The notes beneath the pieces were generated by a model that had not been told where the DNA came from, made no database searches, and saw only the letters and a list, made by a program, of their open reading frames with translations. A stretch of DNA of 64,000 bases from JAJEEA01 sp965243615 (GTDB lineage Bacteria; Acidobacteriota; Vicinamibacteria; Vicinamibacterales; UBA8438). The stretch spans positions 1,426,001 through 1,490,000 of the forward strand of contig CBDEVO010000003.1 of assembly GCA_965243615.1 (NCBI GenBank), read 5' to 3'. Shown piece after piece: positions 16,572 through 24,392 of this stretch (the stretch's first letter is position 1; each line of letters opens with the position of its first letter). Position numbers and translations under genes: made by a program.

Positions 16572-16783
16572 GGCGGATGACCGTCAGTCGGGAAGTCCGC
16601 GGTGCGGGCGGCGGTGTCGGCGCGGCCTCCTGCGCAAAAGCGTCCATGACTGCCAGACGTCTTCCGGCGCTCGAAGAGCACTCCGGAGTCCCCCGTGACA
16701 GGCATGGACGGTCCCATCGTAATCCAACGCCAACCGCCGGACAACGCCGGCGTACGCCGTCAGGTGCGGCAACCGTCGCTGCG

Positions 16784-17098
16784 TCAGTCGAAGCCGAGAG
16801 CGAACAGAAGCGCCGCGCGGACCTTGGCCAGCACCGCCGGAGAAACGGAGCCGACGAATCGGCGCAGGCCCGCCTTGGGGACGGTGATGACGTGGTGCAG
16901 GTTGATGGCGGACGTGGTCTTCAGGCCGCTCTCGACCCCCACCACCGTTTCGGAGGCAACGCCGCGAACGGTGCGGGTGAGCGGGGCGACGGTGACGCTG
17001 TTCAGCACCGGGATCATGTCGGAACGCGTCAGCAGCAGCACCGGTCGTTGCTTGTCCGGCGGCGCGAACCTGAACATCCAGATCTCCCCGCGCCTCAC
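16784..17098 (-). CDS. MazF/PemK-family toxin
   Basis: A 104-residue endoribonuclease toxin of the MazF/PemK family. The fold signature is clear: VRRGEIWMFRFAPPDKQRPVLLLTRSDM (RGEIW and the RPVLLL strand) then SVTVAPLTRTVRGVASETVVG and INLHHVITVPKAGL. The GTG start overlaps the antitoxin stop (GTGA). The toxin would cleave mRNA at specific sites unless bound by the upstream antitoxin. All core strands are present, so it is probably functional. Confidence 0.9.
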   Translation of the reverse strand: MRRGEIWMFRFAPPDKQRPVLLLTRSDMIPVLNSVTVAPLTRTVRGVASETVVGVESGLKTTSAINLHHVITVPKAGLRRFVGSVSPAVLAKVRAALLFALGFD

Positions 17099-17352
17099 CA
17101 GTCGTCCCCGCCTTCGGGGGCGGGCGGCTCGACCGCCTGAGCCGCGATCAGACCCTCGAACTCGTCCGGGCCGACCGGATGGGCCTCGTAGCCGGCCCGG
17201 TCTTCGGCGACCTGCCGGCACCGGCGTTGAGCGTTCAGCCAGTCCTGCAGCGCTTGGCGGAACAGCTCGGAACGCGTCTTGCGAGCGGTCCTTGCCGCAC
17301 GGTCCAGGTGGCCGAGCAATGGCTCGTCTATGGTGATTGATATTGTCTTCAT
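17095..17352 (-). CDS. Ribbon-helix-helix antitoxin for MazF
   Basis: An 85-residue antitoxin with an N-terminal ribbon-helix-helix DNA-binding domain (MKTISITIDEPLLGHLDRAARTA, then SELFRQALQDWLNA) and an acidic C-terminal tail (GPDEFEGLIAAQAVEPPAP) that would block the toxin. The gene overlaps mazF by 4 bases. A TTGCCC-18-TACAAT promoter ends 11 bases before its ATG. Confidence 0.85.
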   Translation of the reverse strand: MKTISITIDEPLLGHLDRAARTARKTRSELFRQALQDWLNAQRRCRQVAEDRAGYEAHPVGPDEFEGLIAAQAVEPPAPEGGDDW

Positions 17353-17363
17353 ATGGCTCGACT

Positions 17364-17393
17364 ATTGTAGCCGGTCGCACTCCCGGAGGGCAA
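17364..17393 (-). promoter_or_regulatory. Promoter of the MazF module
   Basis: Minus strand: -35 TTGCCC (17393-17388), 18-base spacer, -10 TACAAT (17369-17364). The start codon at 17352 lies 11 bases after the -10 box, so the leader would be at most about 5 bases. Confidence 0.5.
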
Positions 17394-17445
17394 GCAGGCG
17401 GGGGTCCACCCCGTATTCCCGGGTTGCCGGTGCGGCCGCCGCCGG

Positions 17446-18651
17446 TCAGTCGCTCACCAGCGTGAACTTCTGGTTCCGGCGCCCGCCGATGGTCTCGGCC
17501 ACGTAGAGGTTGCCGTGGGAGTCGGTGACGACGGTGTGGGGGAACGTGAACTCGCCGGCCATGTGCCCCGAGCCCCCGATGCTGCCGACGATGTCGCCGC
17601 TCTCGCGCTCGAGAATCCAGATGCGGTTGCTGCCGAGGTCGACGACGAACATGAAGCGCTGCCCCGGGTCGCGGGAGAGCTCGATGTCGGTGGCCCGCAG
17701 GGTCGCCTCGCCGTACTCCGCAGGGTCGATACGGATGATGCGCTGCAGGTTGCCCTCGCGGTCGAACACCTGGATGCGGTTCTGGCCCCGGTCGCAGGCG
17801 TAGACGAGGCCGTCGTTGCCGAGCACGACGCAGTGGGGGTGCCCCCCGCCCCCCTCGACGAACTGCCCGTCGCCGCTGCCGGCCGAGCCCCACTGCCGCA
17901 GGTAGTTGCCCTCGCGGTCGAAGACCACGATGCGGTGGTTGCCGTAGCCGTCGGCGATGTACACCGAGCCCGTCTCGCCGGTCACCGGGTCCGGGTTCGG
18001 GTCGACGGCGACGTCCGCCGGCGCGTTCAGCAGGGTGCGGCTGCTGTTGTTGCCGGGCTCGCCGTACGTCGGGTGCGGCGAGTTCGGGTTCAGAGTCGGC
18101 GGGCCGTCGCAGAGCCCCTTGGTCCCGATCTGCAGCAGCATCTCCGACCCGTCGCGGGTCCACTTCTGGACCACGCCGTCCGAGTTCCCCGCGATCCAGA
18201 TGTTGTCCATCTCGTCGGTCGCGCAGCCGTGGATGCCGTGGGGCAGCACCGCCGCCGCCCCCGCCGGGGTGAGGGTGGGGTCGCCCCAGCTCGCGGCCAC
18301 GTTGCCGTCGGTGTCGTACAGGATGACGGGCGGCGAGGGGACCGACTGCGAGCCCTCCTGCGGCAGCCGGCCGCCCGGCAGGAAGCCGCGGTTGACGGTG
18401 ATGACGTGGTCGTGCGAGTCGATGCAGCTCGCCCCCACCATGCCCGTCACCCACTGGCGGGCGAGGCCGTCGGCGTCCGTCGTCGTCGGCAGCGGCTTCG
18501 GCCAGAAGGGGTCGACGCGGTACTCGGGGGCCGATGCCTGGGTCTGAGCTTCCGGCACGGTCATCCAGAACGCGCCGGTCGCCAGGGCCGCGAGGAGGCC
18601 GACGGCGGAGAACCGCCGGACGGGGGAGGCGATGGTGTGTGGTCGGGTCAT
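17446..18651 (-). CDS. NHL-repeat beta-propeller secreted protein
   Basis: A 401-residue exported protein. After a signal peptide (about residues 1-38, ending near EAQTQA) it has a run of NHL-type propeller repeats of about 45-50 residues, for example PADVAVDPNPDPVTGETGSVYIADGYGNHRIVVFDREG and HCVVLGNDGLVYACDRGQNRIQVFDREG (each split here for length as D-G-Y-G-N-H-R and D-R-G-Q-N-R cores). Such proteins often follow a DPFWPKPLP stretch, seen here at the mature N-terminus. Role unknown; binding or scaffold in the periplasm is likely. AAGGAG stands 6 bases before the ATG. Confidence 0.85.
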   Translation of the reverse strand: MTRPHTIASPVRRFSAVGLLAALATGAFWMTVPEAQTQASAPEYRVDPFWPKPLPTTTDADGLARQWVTGMVGASCIDSHDHVITVNRGFLPGGRLPQEGSQSVPSPPVILYDTDGNVAASWGDPTLTPAGAAAVLPHGIHGCATDEMDNIWIAGNSDGVVQKWTRDGSEMLLQIGTKGLCDGPPTLNPNSPHPTYGEPGNNSSRTLLNAPADVAVDPNPDPVTGETGSVYIADGYGNHRIVVFDREGNYLRQWGSAGSGDGQFVEGGGGHPHCVVLGNDGLVYACDRGQNRIQVFDREGNLQRIIRIDPAEYGEATLRATDIELSRDPGQRFMFVVDLGSNRIWILERESGDIVGSIGGSGHMAGEFTFPHTVVTDSHGNLYVAETIGGRRNQKFTLVSD

Positions 18652-18700
18652 GGCTGCTCCTTCATCGGTCCGTCGCCGCGTGCAATCGATCCCCATGCCG

Positions 18701-18925
18701 TCATGCGGCTTCTCCATGCAGGCGGAACGTGACTCGGACGAACCGGCTGCGCCCGTTCTGGATCATGTCCGGCTCGGTGGCGTTGAAGGCACTCATCGCG
18801 CGCCGCATGATCAGCCAGCCGCGGCCGCGCCTCTCCATGAAGCCCATCCCCGCCATGAAATGCCCCATGGAGTCGTTCCGGGCGGCGCAGGATGTCCAGC
18901 CATTCCACGATTCGGAATCCCCCCG
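18701..18925 (-). pseudogene. C-terminal relic of a RecG-like ATP-binding regulator
   Basis: The minus-strand frame reads RNDSMGHFMAGMGFMERRG then RGWLIMRRAMSAFN, ending FVRVTFRLHGEAA and a stop. This is the conserved end of proteins with an AlbA_2 / RecG-like C-terminal ATPase (RNxxLxxxLxxLGFMExRGRG followed by a FxVTF strand). No start or upstream domain remains; the frame begins inside the stop of the neighbouring ATPase gene. It is therefore a gene relic. Confidence 0.5.
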
Positions 18926-18929
18926 CCGG

Positions 18930-20213
18930 TCAGAATCCGTACTTCAGCCGGCGCAGACGGAACGCGTCGTCTCCGCCGTCGACGGTGCGCACGATCGCGT
19001 CGCGCACGGCGGGGGCCTCGATGGCACCCGCTTCGGCCACCCGTCCCCGATTGGCGGTCGCGGTGAGCTGAATGACCTGGTCTGCATCGCCGTTGACGAC
19101 GATGTTGGCGTTGTGAGTCGCGACCACGATCTGACGGCGGCCCTTCAGCCGCTTCAGCGCCGGCAGCACGGTGTCGGACAGGAAGCGGTTGTCCAGCTCG
19201 TCCTCCGGCTGATCGATCACCAGGGGGCGCTCGTCGTCGGTCTGCAGCAGGAGGGACAGGAGAACGCTGACCCGCTGGCCGCCTGAGAGCTCGTCCAGCG
19301 GGCGCAGGGCGCCGTCGTCCATCCGGAGCTCGATCACGTAGCGGTCACGGCAACGGACGACGGCCAGCTCTCTGCGCTTCGGCCGGCTCAAGGCATCGCG
19401 GAACGTCTTCTGCACGGCGTCGCTCATGCCGACGTCCGCTAAGCCGTCTTTCTCGATGGCTGCGAGCAGGTCGGGGGGCGCCGGCCTTCGCCCAGCCGCG
19501 AGGTCGTTCCACCAGCGTGTGACGCCCCGCTGGTTCAACTGCCTGAGAAAGCGTTCCAGCGGACCCCGATCGCCGTCGTCGATCCTGCGGGCGGCGATGC
19601 GTCCGGCGAACTCGACGCCGACTTCCTTCATCACGCGATCGAAAGCGCGTCGTTGCTCCTGGGTCAGATCCCACCGCTCGGTCAGCAGCCTCTCGAACGT
19701 GCGTTGGGCTTCCTCCTGCCGGTCGCGGGTCTGCGCGAGGTTCGCCTCATAGCTCGCCAGCAGCGATGCCTGATTGCTCAGCGACTGGAACTCCTTGATT
19801 CTCGCGCCGTCGACGCCCCGATCGGCCAACTTGCGCTCGACGGCCACGCGGACCGTCTTCTCGTGGTTCTCCAGAGCAGCGGCCACGGCAGCCATGGACG
19901 CGTTCGCCGCCGACAACCCGTCCTTCGCGGACAGAAGATCCGCACGGATGCGTTCCCACCGCCCGCGTAGCCCGGTGCCGCCGTCGGAGATCCCCGCGGC
20001 GCGCAGCGCCGGTTCAGGGAGTTCGTCGACGTCGGGCGCCTCCAGGGACGCTGCGGACTGCAGTACGCGGTTCAGGCTGGTTGCCAGCTCGTTCCCCGCA
20101 CGTTCGGCGTCCTGCCAGCTCCGGAAGTCGCGGGACGCGCGATGAAGGTCCGCGACGCCGGCGTCCGAGAACGCGGCCAGTTCCGCGGCCGCGCTGCGAC
20201 AGCGTTCGAGCCC
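18930..20213 (-). pseudogene. TrlF-type PHP/SMC-like ATPase, C-terminal half (frameshifted)
   Basis: This is the second half of a large ATPase whose first half is encoded at 20014-21693 in another frame. It contains a long coiled coil (about 19350-20100), then the ABC/SMC signature LDELSGGQRVSVLLSLLL, Walker B VIDQPEDELD and the H-loop IVVATHNANIVVNGD. Joining the two frames at the CCCC run 20211-20214 (one base too many) gives a continuous reading DLAVAEQG-LERCRSAAAEL. The first ATG in this frame is at 19916, so a shorter 328-residue product could be made alone. It could be a real mutation or a sequencing error. Confidence 0.75.
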
Positions 20214-21693
20214 CTTGCTCAGCCACCGCGAGATCGTCGTCCAGCTTCGACAGACGTCCGGCGACGCCCGCGAGCTCCCGGTCCATGCCGGTCAACCGCG
20301 CTTCCCGCGCGGAGATGCCCGCCGTCTCTGCGGCCACCAATCGGGCGAGGATGTTCTGTACTTCGCCGGGATCCTGCGCGAGGCGCTGCAGCTCGTTCTG
20401 CGAATAGAACACGGCGGGCCATCGCTCGTGCGCCGGCGCGGTCGGGTCTCGTCCGGGGCAGTCGAGCGAGACCTCCGGCGAGCCTCCGAGGAATCCGTCG
20501 CGACCCCGCGCCGTGACCTGGCGCGCGAGGCCGTCGTCGCTCGGCGGCGGCGCGTCGACGTGCACGCGAAGGCCGTCGAGCAGGGTGCTCTTGCCTGTCA
20601 TGCTGCCGCCGATGATGCACGTCAGGTCGGGGCTGAGCTGGAAGTGGGTCTCCCTGCCCTCCGGGCCGCCGAAGAACGAGGCTCCCCCTCTGACGGTGAC
20701 CGACTTCAGCCAGGGCCGCTTGTTCACGGTGACGTCGGGAGGATCCGGTACCTCGTCGAGACGACTGTCTCCGTTCCGTGCGTACGCGATGCGCATTCGG
20801 GAATCGCTGCCGATGAAGGCCTGACGCAGGGACTCTATTCGGGGCGTTGCGAGCTTGAACCACGTGTGGCGCGCTCCGATGGCGTCCACCGTGTATGCGT
20901 TGCTGCCGTGGAAGAACGCCTGGCGGTGCCGGCTCATGCCCTCCTTCAGCCAAGGGCGGTTCTTCTCTGCGTCCTCGGCCAGCGAATCGTCGGCGAGCTC
21001 GAGACCGGCTACCGCTCCGTGCTCGAAACGCTGCAGCATCTGTCCCTTCTGCGCCCCGAGCAGACCCTTGTCGTCGTTGATGTGGGGCGCAAGGGTGATG
21101 TAGTTCCACTCGACCGGCGCCGCGCCGCCGGCAGCCTGGGCGTGGAACTCCCGGAGCTCGCGGAAAGCGTCGTCGGGGTTCTTGGAAGAGAGTTGGAGCC
21201 GGTTGTCGATCCATGGCGACGGCGTGGTTCCCATCACGAGGTCGAACGCCTTGGCGTAGCGCTCCCGCCCTATCTCCGGATCGAAGAGGAACAGCAGGTG
21301 CAAGCCGTTCCTGCCCTGCTTCAACGACGGCTCGAACCCGGGGAAGACGGCATAGATCTTCCCCCGGAACGGTATGCCGTCACTGTCCGATCCGCTGTTC
21401 CACTCCTCGACGATCCGCCACGCCGCACTCGTCGCCGCGTCATCCCCGACGCGGATCGCGTGCGGCGTGATTCCCAGCACGCGCACTTCGCGGGCGACGG
21501 CGCTCTGCAGGAACCGCCGGGCGTACGCCGCGATCGTCTCGACCGCATCCGCGGGGCCGTTGACGCCCGCCGGCAGCTTCGCCCGGCCGCCCGGCCGATC
21601 GTCGATCGTGTGGATGTGCAGGTCCGCCTTGAACCAGCGTGCGCCGGGCACCGCCCGGTGCCACCCCGGCGCGACGTTGCGTGCGAAAGCCAT
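20014..21693 (-). CDS. TrlF-type PHP/SMC-like ATPase, N-terminal half (frameshifted)
   Basis: The first half carries an N-terminal PHP phosphoesterase-like domain (KADLHIHTIDD metal-binding motif near residue 23) and the head domain of an SMC-like ATPase with Walker A IIGGSMTGKSTLLDGLR. From about base 20213 on the frame is wrong (Arg-rich, no similarity); the true continuation is the gene part at 18930-20213. The full protein would be about 920 residues, like TrlF-family AAA-like ATPases, which are patchily distributed and often occur in mobile or defence settings. ATG 21693 is chosen because it is close to the PHP motif. Confidence 0.75.
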   Translation of the reverse strand: MAFARNVAPGWHRAVPGARWFKADLHIHTIDDRPGGRAKLPAGVNGPADAVETIAAYARRFLQSAVAREVRVLGITPHAIRVGDDAATSAAWRIVEEWNSGSDSDGIPFRGKIYAVFPGFEPSLKQGRNGLHLLFLFDPEIGRERYAKAFDLVMGTTPSPWIDNRLQLSSKNPDDAFRELREFHAQAAGGAAPVEWNYITLAPHINDDKGLLGAQKGQMLQRFEHGAVAGLELADDSLAEDAEKNRPWLKEGMSRHRQAFFHGSNAYTVDAIGARHTWFKLATPRIESLRQAFIGSDSRMRIAYARNGDSRLDEVPDPPDVTVNKRPWLKSVTVRGGASFFGGPEGRETHFQLSPDLTCIIGGSMTGKSTLLDGLRVHVDAPPPSDDGLARQVTARGRDGFLGGSPEVSLDCPGRDPTAPAHERWPAVFYSQNELQRLAQDPGEVQNILARLVAAETAGISAREARLTGMDRELAGVAGRLSKLDDDLAVAEQGARTLSQRGRGTGRVLGRRRRGPSSRVPRLPELAGRRTCGERAGNQPEPRTAVRSVPGGARRRRTP

Positions 21694-22021
21694 GCGTTTC
21701 GTTGTCGCTTCGCGTCGTCGACGGTCACCGGCCGCCCCCACCGGCCGGGCCGGGGCAGACGCGTTCGGTGCCCGCGCGTATCACGTCTTGCGGCCGAGGC
21801 CGATGGTCGGGCATGCAGGACGTGTTGAGCGCCGCTTGCCGACCATCCAAAACCCTCCTCGGGGCAGCTTACACCACGTCGCCGGGGTCGAGAGCCGGGT
21901 GACGCCGCACCCGGGGGGGGCGTCGCGGAGAATCCCGCGTAAGATGGTCCGCGGTCGGTTCGGATCGACTGTCGCGTTCGCCCAGGCGTTCACCGCGGAG
22001 ACCTGGGGCCCCGGCCAACGG

Positions 22022-24172
22022 ATGACAGTGCCACACCGCATCGCCGTCCTTGCCCTCCTCGTACTGCTAGCCGTGGCGTCGGCGGCTGCCGCCGGCCAGG
22101 AGCCGGGCCGCATCCGCGTCGAGGTGCGGGCCGGGGCCGACTCGGTGGCGGGGGCGACGGTGGTCGTAGCGGGAATGACGCAGTTGACCGACGCCGACGG
22201 GGTCGTCCTGGCGTCAGCGCCGGCCGGGACGGTGCAGGTCACCGTCGTGCAGGAAGGGTTCGTCCCCGTTACGGTGCCCGTGACCCTGACCACCGGGGAG
22301 GAGCGCGTGGTCCGGGTTGCCCTCGAGCCCGAGCTGACCGTCGAGGAGGAGGTCACGGTGGTCGCCATCACCCGCACCGGCCGCCGCATCGAGGACCAGC
22401 CGATGCGGGTCGAGGCCCTCGACCGGGAGGAGATCGAGGAGAAGATGCTCATGACGCCGGGCGACATCGTCATGATGCTGAACGAGATGGGCGGCATGCG
22501 GGTGCAGGCGACGTCGCCGTCGCTGGGGGCCGCGAGCGTGCGCATCCAGGGCATGCGGGGCCGCTATACCCGCGTCCTCTCCGACGGGTTGCCCCTCTAC
22601 GGCAGCCAGCCGGGCGGGCTGGACCTGCTCCAGATCCCGCCGATGGACCTCGGGCAGGTCGAGGTCGTCAAGGGGGTGGCGTCGGCCCTCCACGGGGCGG
22701 GGGCGATGGGCGGCGTCGTCAACCTCCTGTCGCGGCGGCCCGGCGACGAGGCCGAGCGCGAGATCCTGCTCAACCAGTCGACCCGCGGTGCCACCGACGG
22801 CGTGCTGTGGCTGTCGACGCCGCTGTCCGAGACGTGGGGCATGACCCTGCTCGGCGGCGGACACCGGCAGGCCCGGGCGGACGTCGACGGCGACGGGTGG
22901 ACGGACATGGCCGGCTACGGCCGAGGCGTCGTGCGGCCGCGGTTCTTCCGGGACGACGGCGAGGGCCGATCGCTCTTTCTCACCGCCGGCGCGACCCGCG
23001 AGAGCCGCAGCGGCGGCACCGAGCCGGGGCGCGTGCTCACCGCCGTGGGAGCGCCGTACCGGGAAGTCCTCGACACGCGCCGGCAGGACCTCGGCCTCCT
23101 GTGGCAGACGCTCGCCGGTCGCGCCGTCGTGACCGCGCGCGCCGCCCTCGCGCGCCAGTGGCACGAGCACCGGTTCGGCGAGGTCCTCGAGCGCGACCGC
23201 CACGACACGAGCTTCGCCGAGATCGCGGTGCGGCGGACGGCGGGGCGGCACACGTGGGTCGCGGGGGCGGCGGTCGAGCACGACGCCTATCGTCCCGACG
23301 ACCTCCCGCGGTTCGGCTACGCCTTCACCACCCCCGGCCTGTTCGTGCAGGACGACGTCGACGTGCGGTCGTGGCTGGCCCTGTCGATGAGCGGCCGGCT
23401 CGACCACCACAGCGCCTACGGCTGGTTCCTCAGCCCCCGTGTCTCGGCCCTCCTGCGGTCGGGCGACTGGTCGACCCGCCTGTCGGCCGGGACCGGGTTC
23501 TTCGGCCCGACCGCGCTCACCGAGGAGGCCGAGGCGGCCGGCCTGACCCGCCTCACCGTGGACGGCCCGCTGCGGGCGGAGCGGGGCCGCAGCTTCTCGA
23601 TGGACCTCACCCGCACCCACGGCCCCGCCGCCTGGACCGTCACCGTCTTCGGCTCGCGCATCGCCGACCCGGTGCACGTCGACCGCGCGACCTACGTGCT
23701 GCGCAACCTGGACCGGCCGACCACGAACCTCGGCGCCGAGCTGCTGGGGACCCTCCGGCAGCCGCCGTTCGCCCTCACCGCCAGCTACACCTACGTGCGG
23801 TCGCGCGAGCACGTCGCCGGCGTCGTCGCCGACGTCGCCCAGACCCCCCGGCACGGCCTGGGCCTCGTGGCGATGGCCGAGAACGAGGAGGGGCGCATCG
23901 GCTTCGAGCTGTACTACACGGGCCGCCAGCGTCTCGAGGCCAACCCGTACCGCGACTTCGGCGAGTCCTACACCCTGATGGGGGTGCTGATCGAGCGGCG
24001 GGTCGGCCCCCTCCGGCTGTTCGCCAACCTCGAGAACCTAACCGACGTGCGGCAGCACCGGTGGGACCCGGTCCTCCGCCCCGACCGCGCCCCCGACGGC
24101 CGCTGGACCGTCGACGCCTGGGCGCCCCTCGACGGCCGCGTCGTCAACGGCGGGGTGCGGGTGCAGTTCTAG
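22022..24172 (+). CDS. TonB-dependent outer-membrane receptor
   Basis: A 716-residue receptor. A signal peptide (about 1-25) is followed by a carboxypeptidase-regulatory-like domain (26-105, ATVVVAGMTQLTDADGVVL), a plug (about 115-230; IEDQPMRVEALDREEIEEK, VRIQGMRGRYTRVLSDGLPL, VEVVKGVASALHGAGAMGG) and a 22-strand barrel ending in FANLENLTDVRQ and the C-terminal VRVQF. It imports a chelated metal, cobalamin or carbohydrate through TonB energy; the absence of linked transport genes leaves the substrate open. The N-terminal extra domain is typical of Acidobacteria and Bacteroidetes. Confidence 0.92.
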   Translation: MTVPHRIAVLALLVLLAVASAAAAGQEPGRIRVEVRAGADSVAGATVVVAGMTQLTDADGVVLASAPAGTVQVTVVQEGFVPVTVPVTLTTGEERVVRVALEPELTVEEEVTVVAITRTGRRIEDQPMRVEALDREEIEEKMLMTPGDIVMMLNEMGGMRVQATSPSLGAASVRIQGMRGRYTRVLSDGLPLYGSQPGGLDLLQIPPMDLGQVEVVKGVASALHGAGAMGGVVNLLSRRPGDEAEREILLNQSTRGATDGVLWLSTPLSETWGMTLLGGGHRQARADVDGDGWTDMAGYGRGVVRPRFFRDDGEGRSLFLTAGATRESRSGGTEPGRVLTAVGAPYREVLDTRRQDLGLLWQTLAGRAVVTARAALARQWHEHRFGEVLERDRHDTSFAEIAVRRTAGRHTWVAGAAVEHDAYRPDDLPRFGYAFTTPGLFVQDDVDVRSWLALSMSGRLDHHSAYGWFLSPRVSALLRSGDWSTRLSAGTGFFGPTALTEEAEAAGLTRLTVDGPLRAERGRSFSMDLTRTHGPAAWTVTVFGSRIADPVHVDRATYVLRNLDRPTTNLGAELLGTLRQPPFALTASYTYVRSREHVAGVVADVAQTPRHGLGLVAMAENEEGRIGFELYYTGRQRLEANPYRDFGESYTLMGVLIERRVGPLRLFANLENLTDVRQHRWDPVLRPDRAPDGRWTVDAWAPLDGRVVNGGVRVQF

Positions 24173-24218
24173 CTCTAGCCGCTCGTTGTTGCATGAGGGG
24201 TGCTGTATGCTGTGCTGT

Positions 24219-24392
24219 ATGCCAGCCACGCGGACGCAAGTGCACCTGCAACCGCACCAACGGCAGAGGCTCGACGAGCCTGTCGACCCGACGACTACAC
24301 TTGACAGCACCTTCGGCGCCGCACCGGAGGCACAGGTTCCGGGACGCGACGACTGGGCGGTGCGCTCCGAGCGGCTGAAGGCCGCCGAGTGA
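24219..24392 (+). pseudogene. Internally deleted ribbon-helix-helix antitoxin
   Basis: The 57-residue frame starts MPATRTQVHLQPHQRQRLDE, matching the first strand and helix of RHH antitoxins, then jumps to a tail, STFGAAPEAQVPGRDDWAVR, typical of antitoxin C-termini that pair with PIN toxins. The second helix of the DNA-binding domain is missing and no toxin gene follows; the convergent kinase gene begins at the next base. It is best read as a deleted, orphan antitoxin. Confidence 0.5.

Noticed and set aside
16584..16772. Minus-strand 62-codon frame with RRLALDYDGTVHACHG, resembling the first motif of HAD phosphatases.
   Set aside because: Only one short motif matches; the rest is Arg-rich and there is no second HAD motif. 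Could be a relic, but not supportable as a gene.
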